From Agromyces sp. LHK192 (GTDB taxonomy: Bacteria; Actinomycetota; Actinomycetes; Actinomycetales; Microbacteriaceae), in the NCBI RefSeq assembly GCF_004006235.1, contig NZ_CP034753.1:558001-622000 (forward strand): a stretch of DNA of 64,000 nucleotides. Direction: 5' to 3'. Every line of letters begins with the position of its first letter. Position 1 is the stretch's first letter. Of this stretch, positions 27,767 to 34,897 are shown in pieces. The translations under genes were made by a program, and so were the position numbers. The notes below the pieces were generated by a model, which ran no database searches, was not told the DNA's origin, and saw only the letters and a list, made by a program, of their open reading frames with translations.

Positions 27767-28582
27767 TCACGCGTCCCGTCGGATCCAACGGAAGGTGAGC
27801 CGGCTGATCACCAGGCCCACGACGAGCCAGGCGGCGAGCCAGACCGCGACCCAGCCGAGGTCCCACGTGCCGTGCTGCTCGAGCGCCGCGAAGTCCTCCG
27901 GCAGGAACGCGGCGCGCATGCCCTGCGCCATCCACTTGAGCGGGAACAGGCTCGCGATGTTCTGCATCCACTCCGGCAGCGCGTTGAACTGCAGGTAGAC
28001 CCCCGAGATGAACTGGAGGATGAGCACGATCGGGATGACGACCGCCGTCGCCGACTTGCCGCTTCGCGGCAGCGCCGAGAGTGCGATGCCCAGCAGCGCC
28101 GATGCGGTGATGCCGAGGACGAAGACCCACGCGAACGTCAGCCACGACGCGGCGTCGGTCGGCAGGGCGATGCCGAACACGATCGCCGCGACCGCGAGCA
28201 GCAGCGCCGCCTGCAGGATGCCGGTGACGAAGACCTGCCCGATCTTGCCGAGGAAGTACGACACGGGCGAGAGCGGCGTGCCGCCGAGGCGCTTGAGCGT
28301 GCCGTCGCCCTTCTCGGTCGCGATGTCGACGGCGAGGTTCTGCACGCCCGACAGCAGGATCCCGGCGGCGAGCATGCCCGGCAGGTAGTACGCGCCGACG
28401 CTCACGCCCTCGGCGCCCGGGGCGGGCACGATCTCGCCCGACGAGCTGAACGCCGCGGTGAAGATGCCGAGCATGATCACCGGGAACAGGAAGGTGAAGA
28501 AGACGGCGTCGGGCGACCGGAAGTAGCCCTTCGTCTCGTAGCCGATGCGGGACGTGCCGATGGCGGCGATCGAGGTGCTCAT
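27767..28582 (-). CDS. ABC-2 type transporter permease
   Basis: 271 residues with six membrane segments. YETKGYFRSPDAVFFTFLFPVIML at the N-terminus and the central KGDGTLKRLGGTPLSPVSYF region are typical of the ABC-2 exporters of drugs or antibiotics. It is coupled to its ATPase through an ATGA overlap. Confidence 0.88.
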   Translation of the reverse strand: MSTSIAAIGTSRIGYETKGYFRSPDAVFFTFLFPVIMLGIFTAAFSSSGEIVPAPGAEGVSVGAYYLPGMLAAGILLSGVQNLAVDIATEKGDGTLKRLGGTPLSPVSYFLGKIGQVFVTGILQAALLLAVAAIVFGIALPTDAASWLTFAWVFVLGITASALLGIALSALPRSGKSATAVVIPIVLILQFISGVYLQFNALPEWMQNIASLFPLKWMAQGMRAAFLPEDFAALEQHGTWDLGWVAVWLAAWLVVGLVISRLTFRWIRRDA

Positions 28583-29529
28583 GCGCGGGCCTCCTGGGTG
28601 TCGGATGCGGTGGTGGCAGCAGTGGCGGCGGTGGCGGTGGCGGCCGGGTCGGCGTCGTCGTCGACGGCATCGGCGGCGCGCACCAGGTCGAGGTAGATGT
28701 CCTCGAGGCTCGGGCGGATCACCTCGAGGTCGGCGGGTTCCGTCCCGCCGCCGTCGGTGACGAGGGATGCCACGAGCCGTGCCGGCTCCTCGGTGCGCTG
28801 CTCGCGCAGCAGTCCGTCGGCGCCGCGCCACCTGACGATCGGCACCCGGGCGGCCTGCCCGCCGATGCGGTCGATTGGGCCGACGTCGACGAGCTTCCCG
28901 CCGATGATGACGCCAGCGCGGTCGCCGAGCTGCGCGGCCTCGTCGAGGTAGTGGGTGGTCAGCACGATCGTCGTGCCCTCGGTCTTGAGTCCGCGCACGA
29001 GGCCCCAGAACTCCCGGCGGGCCTCGGGGTCGAACCCCGTCGTCGGCTCGTCGAGGAACAGCAGCTCGGGTCGCCCGACGATGCCGAGCGCGACGTCGAC
29101 CCGGCGGCGCTGGCCGCCCGAGAGCTTCGAGATACGGGTGCCTGCCTGCTGCTCGAGGCCGACCGAGGCGATCACCTCGTCCACGTCGCGCGGGTGCGGA
29201 TAGAACCCGGCGAAGTGGCGCAGCTGCTCGCGCACGGTGAACTGGCCCGACTCGCCCGTCGACTGGAGCACGATGCCGAGCCGTGCCTTCCATTCGAGCC
29301 CGCCCTTCGCGGGGTCGATGCCGAGCACGGATGCCTCGCCGCCCGACCGCGACCGGTATCCCTCGAGGATCTCGACGGTGGTCGACTTGCCGGCGCCGTT
29401 CGGGCCGAGCAGCGCGAAGGTCTCGCCGCGTTCGATGTCGAGGTCGATGCCGTCGACGGCGTGCTTCGAGCCGTAGGTCTTTCGGAGGCCGCGGATGCGG
29501 ATCGCGGGGTCTGCGGTTGTGCTGTCCAT
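28579..29529 (-). CDS. ABC exporter ATP-binding protein (ABC-2/DrrA-like)
   Basis: 316 residues. Walker A is LLGPNGAGKSTT, the signature KLSGGQRRRVDVA and Walker B LLFLDEPTTGFDPEARR; the C-terminal domain is of the drug-exporter ATPase type. The ATG at 29529 is preferred; the upstream 47-residue extension is non-homologous. It probably acts with the permease in export of a toxic compound or lipid, under the downstream two-component system. Confidence 0.88.
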   Translation of the reverse strand: MDSTTADPAIRIRGLRKTYGSKHAVDGIDLDIERGETFALLGPNGAGKSTTVEILEGYRSRSGGEASVLGIDPAKGGLEWKARLGIVLQSTGESGQFTVREQLRHFAGFYPHPRDVDEVIASVGLEQQAGTRISKLSGGQRRRVDVALGIVGRPELLFLDEPTTGFDPEARREFWGLVRGLKTEGTTIVLTTHYLDEAAQLGDRAGVIIGGKLVDVGPIDRIGGQAARVPIVRWRGADGLLREQRTEEPARLVASLVTDGGGTEPADLEVIRPSLEDIYLDLVRAADAVDDDADPAATATAATAATTASDTQEARA

Positions 29530-29680
29530 GCCTCGACTCTCGCGCTTCCGACGCCTCGCCGGTAGCCGTCGACCGGGTGGTTGCACATCCGCCGATCGGG
29601 GGATGCCTGCGCGGACGCCGGCGCCGCGAGCGGATGCCGTCACGTGACGACCCCGAAACGCGGGCGTCACGCCGATTGGG

Positions 29681-29686
29681 TACGGT
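29681..29686 (+). promoter_or_regulatory. -10 element of a leaderless transcript (ppc)
   Basis: TACGGT is followed after seven bases by the ppc GTG start at 29694; there is no Shine-Dalgarno. The same box and spacing recur in front of lysE. Confidence 0.55.
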
Positions 29687-29693
29687 CGATCGG

Positions 29694-32384
29694 GTGAGCA
29701 CCACCGCAGAGCACCCCGCTGCAGCAGCGTCCGAGGCCCCGACCGATGACCGCACCGACGACCGCGATCGCGCGAGCGATCGGCTCGACGCCGCCCTCCG
29801 CGCCGATGTCCGCCTGCTGGGCGAACTGCTCGGCCGGGTCCTCGTCGAGGCGGGTGGATCCGACCTCCTCGACGACGTCGAGCGGTTGCGCGCCCTCACG
29901 ATCGACGCCTACGAGGGCGGCGCCGACGACGCGTTCGCCCGCGCCGAGGCGCTCGTCGACGGGTTCACGACCGAACGCGCCGAGCAGGTCGCCAAGGCGT
30001 TCACCGTGTACTTCCACCTGGCGAACCTCGCCGAGGAGCACCACCGCGTGCGGGTGCTGCGCGAACGCGCGTCGGGCCCCGAGGCCATCGACGACTCATT
30101 GGCGGCCGCGGTCGAGCGCCTGACCGACGAGGTCGGCGACGACGAGGCCCGACGGCGCCTCCGGGGCCTGCGGTTCCACCCGGTCTTCACCGCGCATCCG
30201 ACCGAGGCCCGCCGTCGTGCGGTCGCCTCGGCGATCCGACGGGTCTCCGACCTGCTGGGCGCCCGCGAGGGAGCCGCGCTCGGGGCGCTCCCGACGGCCG
30301 AGCTCGATCGGCGCCTGCTGGAGGAGGTCGACACCCTCTGGCGCACCTCGCCGATCCGCACGACCCGGCCCACCCCGCAGGACGAGGTGCGCACGGCCAT
30401 GAGCATCTTCGACCAGACCGTGTTCCAGGTCGTGCCGCGTGTGTACCGCCTGCTCGACGACTGGCTCCTGGGCGACCGCGCGGGCCTCGACGCCGCGCAG
30501 GCACCGGCGTTCGTGCGCTACGGCTCGTGGATCGGCGGCGACCGCGACGGCAACCCGTTCGTCACCGCGCAGGTCACCGAGGAGGCCGCGGCGATCCAGG
30601 CCGAGCACGTGCTGCGCGGTCTCGAGGCCGCCGCGACCCGCATCGGCCGCACGCTCACGCAGGACTCCGCGCAGACGCCGCCCGACGCCGCGCTCGAGGC
30701 GCTCGCCGCACGACAGGCCGAGCTCGCACCCGAAGTCGCGTCGCGGATCGGCATCCGCGCCCCGCACGAACCGCACCGCCGCGTGCTGCTGGTCATCGCG
30801 GCTCGCATCGCGGCGACCCGCACGGGCGACGCCCGGCTCGCGTACCCGGTTCCCGAGGCGCTCGTCGACGACCTGCGCATCGTGCAGGCGTCGCTGCGTG
30901 CGGGCGGTGCCGCGCGCAGCGCGAACGGCGAGCTGCAGCACCTGATCTGGCAGGTCGAGACGTTCGGGTTCCACCTCGCCGAACTCGAGGTGCGCCAGCA
31001 CTCGAAGGTGCACCGCCAGGCGCTCGAGGAGATCCGCGCGGGCGGCGAGCGGTCGGAGATGACGGTCGAGGTGCTCGAGGTCTTCCGGGCGATCAAGCGC
31101 CTGCAGCAGCGGTACGGCGTGCGGGCCGCCCGCAGGTACATCGTGTCGTTCACGCAGTCCGCCGAAGACCTGGGCAACGTGTTCGCGCTGGCCGCAGCCG
31201 CGTTCGACGACCCGGCCGAGGTCCCGGTGCTCGACGTCATCCCGCTGTTCGAGACCTTCGCCGACCTCGACGCGTCGACCGGCATCCTCGACGGCCTGAT
31301 CGCCCTGCCGCAGGTGCAGGCGAGGCTCGCGGAGACCGGCCGCAGCCTCGAGGTCATGCTCGGCTACTCCGACTCCTCGAAGGACGTCGGCCCGGTGTCG
31401 GCGTCGCTCGCGCTCAACCTCGCGCAGCGCCGCATCGCCGACTGGGCGGAGGTCAACGACATCGAGCTCACGCTCTTCCACGGCCGCGGCGGTGCGCTCG
31501 GCCGTGGCGGCGGCCCGGCGAACGAGGCCGTGCTCGCCCAGCCCCCGGGCTCGGTCGACGGCCGGTTCAAGCTCACCGAGCAGGGCGAGGTCATCTTCGC
31601 CCGCTACGGCGACCAGCAGATCGCGGTGCGCCACCTCGAGCAGATGGCCGCCGCGACCCTGGTCGCGTCGAGCCCGTCGAACGAGGCGCGCAACCGGCAG
31701 GCGGCATCCGACTTCGCCGAACTGGGCACGAGGCTCGACCGAACCTCGCGGGCCCGGTTCTTCGAGCTCGTGAAGGCCGACGGCTTCGCGCCCTGGTACG
31801 CACAGGTCACCCCGATGGAGGAGGTCGGCCAGCTCGCGCTCGGTTCGCGTCCGGCCCGCCGGGGCCTGTCGGTGGAGTCGCTCGAAGACCTGCGCGCCAT
31901 CCCGTGGGTGTTCTCGTGGACGCAGGCGCGCATCAACCTCACCGGGTGGTTCGGGCTCGGCTCGGCGCTCGCCGAGGTCGGCGACGAGGCTGCCCTGCAC
32001 GACGCCTACGAGCGGTGGCCGCTGTTCACGGCGATGATCGACAACGTGGAGATGTCGCTCGCGAAGACGGACGAGCGCATCGCCCGCCGATACCTCGAAC
32101 TCGGCGACCGCGACGACCTCGCGCAGCTCGTGCTCGACGAGCTCGCACTGACCCGCGAGTGGGTCGTACGGGTCGCCGGCCGCGGCGGCATGCTCGAGGG
32201 TCGGCCGGTGCTCCGCCGCACCGTGCGGCTGCGCAGCCCCTACGTCGACGCGCTGTCGTTGCTGCAGCTCCGTGCCCTGCGCACCGTGCGTGCCGCCGTG
32301 GAGCCGTCGCCGGACGATCCCGACCGTCGCCTGCTGCTGCTCACCGTCAACGGCGTCGCCGCGGGTCTGCAGAACACCGGCTGA
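29694..32384 (+). CDS. ppc: Phosphoenolpyruvate carboxylase
   Basis: 896 residues. Diagnostic segments are all present: catalytic histidine in FTAHPTEARRR, GGDRDGNPFV, the second active-site signature VMLGYSDSSKDVG, LFHGRGGALGRGGGP and the C-terminal GVAAGLQNTG that binds the allosteric inhibitor aspartate. It carboxylates PEP to oxaloacetate as an anaplerotic step. The start is a leaderless GTG. A palindromic element follows its stop. Confidence 0.96.
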   Translation: MSTTAEHPAAAASEAPTDDRTDDRDRASDRLDAALRADVRLLGELLGRVLVEAGGSDLLDDVERLRALTIDAYEGGADDAFARAEALVDGFTTERAEQVAKAFTVYFHLANLAEEHHRVRVLRERASGPEAIDDSLAAAVERLTDEVGDDEARRRLRGLRFHPVFTAHPTEARRRAVASAIRRVSDLLGAREGAALGALPTAELDRRLLEEVDTLWRTSPIRTTRPTPQDEVRTAMSIFDQTVFQVVPRVYRLLDDWLLGDRAGLDAAQAPAFVRYGSWIGGDRDGNPFVTAQVTEEAAAIQAEHVLRGLEAAATRIGRTLTQDSAQTPPDAALEALAARQAELAPEVASRIGIRAPHEPHRRVLLVIAARIAATRTGDARLAYPVPEALVDDLRIVQASLRAGGAARSANGELQHLIWQVETFGFHLAELEVRQHSKVHRQALEEIRAGGERSEMTVEVLEVFRAIKRLQQRYGVRAARRYIVSFTQSAEDLGNVFALAAAAFDDPAEVPVLDVIPLFETFADLDASTGILDGLIALPQVQARLAETGRSLEVMLGYSDSSKDVGPVSASLALNLAQRRIADWAEVNDIELTLFHGRGGALGRGGGPANEAVLAQPPGSVDGRFKLTEQGEVIFARYGDQQIAVRHLEQMAAATLVASSPSNEARNRQAASDFAELGTRLDRTSRARFFELVKADGFAPWYAQVTPMEEVGQLALGSRPARRGLSVESLEDLRAIPWVFSWTQARINLTGWFGLGSALAEVGDEAALHDAYERWPLFTAMIDNVEMSLAKTDERIARRYLELGDRDDLAQLVLDELALTREWVVRVAGRGGMLEGRPVLRRTVRLRSPYVDALSLLQLRALRTVRAAVEPSPDDPDRRLLLLTVNGVAAGLQNTG

Positions 32385-32420
32385 GCGCGTCGGCCGGCGT
32401 GACGTCGCGAGGTCGTGTTG

Positions 32421-32499
32421 CCGGATTCAGGAGATCGGAAGCAGGTCAGGAGACGATCGCCGGAATCGTCCTGAGCAGCCTCCGATCTCCTGAATCCGG
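32421..32499. repeat. Two-tier palindromic element, copy B
   Basis: Outer arms are a perfect 19-bp inverted repeat (CCGGATTCAGGAGATCGGA at 32421-32439 against 32481-32499). The inner arm pair TCAGGA (32446-32451)/TCCTGA (32469-32474) is extended by CGAT/ATCG. Copies A and B share their first 22 bases exactly and then diverge in the loop. It sits between the convergent ppc and sigma factor genes. Confidence 0.85.
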
Positions 32500-32526
32500 T
32501 ACGTCGTCGACGGCGAGGGGTGCGGT

Positions 32527-33864
32527 TCAGCGCGGGGTCACCTCGGCGAGTCGACGCTCCAGGAACCGCCGCTCAGGCTCGGTGCGCACCGTGGCGAGCG
32601 CCTCGCGGTAGCGCTCGGCGGCGGCGTCCGCGAGTCCCAGCCGGCGCAGGAAGTCCGCCTGGGCCGCCGGCAGCAGGTGGTAGCCGGCGAGCCGGCCGGA
32701 TGCCTCGAGCGCAGCGAGTTCGGCCAACCCCTGGCGGGGGCCGAACGCCATGCCGTCGGCGATCGCCCGGTTGAGCTCGACGAACGGCGAGTCCGCCAGC
32801 AGTGCCAGCCGGGTGTACCGGTCGGCGATCGCGTGCCAGTCGGTGTCGGACTCGCTCGCCGCGCGCGCATGGACCGCCTGGATCTCGGCCTGCAGGCCGT
32901 ACGCTCCGGGCGCCGCACCCCGGAATCCGTCGACGAGCGCGAGGCCCTCGTCGATCTCGGCGGCGTCCCAGCGACCGCGATCCTGCTCGCCGAGCGGCAC
33001 GAGGTCGCCCGAGGCATCCGTCCGCGCGTCGGACCGCGCGTGCTGCAGGAGCAGCAGCGCGAGCAGGGCGCGCGGCTCCGGGGCATCCGGCAGCAGCGCG
33101 GTGAGGAGCCGGGTCAGCCGGATCGCCTCGTCGGCGAGGTCGAGGCGCTGCAGGCGCTCGCCCGATGAGGCGAGGTAGCCCTCGTTCGCGATGAGGTAGA
33201 GCACCGCGAGCACGCCGCCGAGCCGCTCCGGCAGCTGCTCGCTCGACGGCACCCGGTAGGGGATGCCGGCGTTGCGGATCTTGCGCTTCGCCCGCACGAT
33301 GCGCTGCGCCATCGTCGCCTCGGGCACGTGGAACGCCGCAGCCACCTCGCCGGTCTCGAGCCCGCCGACCGTGCGCAGCGTCAGCGCGACACGCGCCTCC
33401 ATCGGCAAAGCCGGGTGCGCGCACGTGAACACCAGCCGCAGCCGGTCGTCCCACGCCGGTCCGTCGGTGCGCGCGACCAGGTCGGCCGGATCCGGCGGTC
33501 CGTCGTCCCGCCCTTCGAGTCGTTCAGCCATCAGCCACTCCTGCACCTTCGTCGCCTCCACGCCGCGGCGCCGCAGCCGGTCGAGCGCGAGGTTGCGCGC
33601 CGCGGTCGTGAGCCACGCCCCGGGGTTGCGGGGCACGCCGTCGCGCGGCCAGGTCGCCGCCGCCCGTTCGAACGCGGCGGCCGAGGCCTCCTCGGCGACG
33701 TCCCAATCGCCGGTCGCGCGGATCAGCGTCGCGACGACCCGCGCCCACTCGTCGCGGTGGGCGTCGCGCAGCGCGTCGGCGACCTCCGGAGCGAGCGGCC
33801 CAGCGCCGCCCGCGCCGGATCCGGAGGCCCGCCCGTGCGCCCGGTCGCCGGCCGCGCCGGTCAG
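32527..33864 (-). CDS. ECF RNA polymerase sigma factor with C-terminal TPR-like extension (ECF42-like)
   Basis: About 445 residues. Region 2 (WDVAEEASAAAFERA, AWLTTAARNLALDRLRRR) and region 4 (EVAAAFHVPEATMAQRIVRAKRKI) are followed by a ~230-residue alpha-helical extension of the DUF6596/TPR type. Such sigma factors (ECF42 group) are encoded next to DGPF/YCII proteins, as here. No ATG, GTG or TTG exists near the expected N-terminus; a CTG at 33864 that overlaps the stop of the upstream gene (CTGA), preceded by GAGGGCGG, is the best start. The upstream frame is a shadow. Confidence 0.82.
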   Translation of the reverse strand: MTGAAGDRAHGRASGSGAGGAGPLAPEVADALRDAHRDEWARVVATLIRATGDWDVAEEASAAAFERAAATWPRDGVPRNPGAWLTTAARNLALDRLRRRGVEATKVQEWLMAERLEGRDDGPPDPADLVARTDGPAWDDRLRLVFTCAHPALPMEARVALTLRTVGGLETGEVAAAFHVPEATMAQRIVRAKRKIRNAGIPYRVPSSEQLPERLGGVLAVLYLIANEGYLASSGERLQRLDLADEAIRLTRLLTALLPDAPEPRALLALLLLQHARSDARTDASGDLVPLGEQDRGRWDAAEIDEGLALVDGFRGAAPGAYGLQAEIQAVHARAASESDTDWHAIADRYTRLALLADSPFVELNRAIADGMAFGPRQGLAELAALEASGRLAGYHLLPAAQADFLRRLGLADAAAERYREALATVRTEPERRFLERRLAEVTPR

Positions 33865-34700
33865 CGCACCACCGCCCTCGCGAGCGCCGACGCGGCCGGC
33901 GGCTCGAGTCGCACGTCGCGCAGCTCGGCCTCCCGCCGGTCGCGGGCGACATGGTCCTCGTAGTGATCGAACGGCCAGGTCGGCCGGAGTTCGATCGTGC
34001 CGCCGCGCGCCATCGGATGCTTCGCCGCGACCTCGATCGCCTCCGCGAGGTCGCGGACCTCGAGGTAGTCGAAGCCGGCGATCCACTCCTTCGCCTCGGC
34101 CATCGGGCCGTCCGACACGATGACCTCGCCGCCGCGGCGCTTCACGAACGTGGCGTCTGCGGGCGGGTGCAGCACCTCCCCGAAGAGCCTCGCGCCGCGG
34201 CCGTCCATCTCGGCGACCCAGGCCTCGGGGTCGTCTCCGCCTGCCTCGGCGCCGGGCTCGGTGCGTTCGCCCGACGGATCCGACACGACGAACATCACGT
34301 AGCGTCGTCGACCCACCTCGGCCGCCGCCGGCATCCCGCGGGGCACGATGCGCGAGCCGTCGGCGCCCGGCCACTGCACGAACGGACGGATCTCCACGCG
34401 TCCGAAGGACGCGACCGGATGCCTCGACGCGATCTCGATCGCTTCGTCGAGGTCACGCACGTCGATGACGTCGAACCCGCCGACCGACTCCTTCGACTCG
34501 GTGAACGGCCCGTCGGCGACGAGCACCTCGCCGCCGCGGACCCGCACGGTGGTGGCATCCTGCTCGGGGCGCAGGCGCTCGCCGAATTCCGACGCGCCAC
34601 GGGCCTCGAGTTCGTCGACCCAGGTGCCGATGTCGTCCTTCGCCGGGTCGTACGGCACGGCGTCGGTCTCGTCCACCGCGTAGAACAGCGCGTATTCCAT
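33861..34700 (-). CDS. Tandem YCII/DGPF-domain protein
   Basis: 279 residues made of two homologous YCII domains (about 1-125 and 135-250); most family members have one. The first has VADGPFTESKESVGGFDVID and the second VSDGPMAEAKEWIAGFDYLE, so the DGPF signature is kept only in the first. DGPF proteins are the usual partners of ECF42 sigma factors and may act as sensors or regulators; the exact role is not settled. AGAGAGGA precedes the ATG at 34700. The stop overlaps the sigma factor start. Confidence 0.85.
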   Translation of the reverse strand: MEYALFYAVDETDAVPYDPAKDDIGTWVDELEARGASEFGERLRPEQDATTVRVRGGEVLVADGPFTESKESVGGFDVIDVRDLDEAIEIASRHPVASFGRVEIRPFVQWPGADGSRIVPRGMPAAAEVGRRRYVMFVVSDPSGERTEPGAEAGGDDPEAWVAEMDGRGARLFGEVLHPPADATFVKRRGGEVIVSDGPMAEAKEWIAGFDYLEVRDLAEAIEVAAKHPMARGGTIELRPTWPFDHYEDHVARDRREAELRDVRLEPPAASALARAVVR

Positions 34701-34759
34701 GTCGGAATCCTCTCTCTCGGTCACGCTACGCAGGTACGACGAACGAGGGGAGAGGGAAT

Positions 34760-34780
34760 CGACACCCGGTGTGGGTGTCG
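34760..34780 (-). terminator. Hairpin downstream of the mini tRNA-like RNA
   Basis: CGACACCC/GGGTGTCG, a perfect 8-bp stem with a 5-base loop. On the minus strand it starts 12 bases after the CCA end of the tRNA-like RNA and is followed by ATTCCCTCTCCCC. It separates that RNA from the YCII gene and defines a short independent transcription unit. Confidence 0.55.
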
Positions 34781-34791
34781 CGTGGAGCTCG

Positions 34792-34845
34792 TGGTGGAGG
34801 ACCCAGGATTCGCACCTGGCAGGGCGCCTCAGGTGCGCATCCCCC
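34792..34845 (-). ncRNA. Mini tRNA-like RNA (54 nt) with G3:U70 acceptor stem and encoded CCA
   Basis: Read on the minus strand from 34845: the acceptor 5' strand GGGGGAT pairs with the 3' strand GTCCTCC (34802-34796), including G3:U70, the alanine identity pair, and a terminal U7:G66 wobble. Then come a 4-bp arm GCGC/GCGC with a 7-base loop ACCTGAG, a CCTG linker, a perfect 5-bp T-arm CCAGG/CCTGG with loop TGCGAAT (one change from TTCGAAT), A73 and CCA. There is only one arm where a tRNA has D and anticodon arms. The last bases CTCCACCA match the usual tRNA-Ala end. A competing 8-bp hairpin (CGCACCTG/CAGGTGCG) overlaps the T-arm, so folding needs testing. It is divergent from an AlaRS-like gene. 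Confidence 0.62.
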
Positions 34846-34856
34846 TAGGGCAACAG

Positions 34857-34886
34857 AGCCTAGCGAAATCGGACCTGCGAGGGCAA
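34857..34886 (-). promoter_or_regulatory. Candidate promoter of the mini tRNA-like RNA
   Basis: On the minus strand, -35 TTGCCC (34886-34881), an 18-base spacer, and -10 TAGGCT (34862-34857), a TANNNT box. Transcription would begin near 34850, leaving a leader of about five bases before the mature 5' end at 34845, suited to RNase P trimming. Confidence 0.5.
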
Positions 34887-34897
34887 GGATGGGGCGT

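Noticed and set aside
26228..28696. Long plus-strand open frames (for example 26228-28696) opposite the kinase and ABC genes
   Set aside because: They are Arg/His-rich antisense shadows typical of high-GC DNA, with no domain or start signal.
34811..34837. The CGCACCTG/CAGGTGCG hairpin as an attenuator in the leader of the AlaRS-like mRNA
   Set aside because: It is possible on the plus strand but has no T-tract or leader peptide, and it does not account for the CCA end, T-loop and matching acceptor strands. It is kept as an alternative within the finding.
34792..34867. A normal full-length tRNA ending at the same CCA
   Set aside because: No 5' strand complementary to GTCCTCC exists at 70-90 bases upstream; only GGGGGAT at 34845 pairs, giving a 54-nt form.
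34769..34897. A 43-residue N-terminal extension of the AlaRS-like protein
   Set aside because: It has no similarity to AlaRS, would read through the RNA gene, and the protein aligns from the ATG at 34898.
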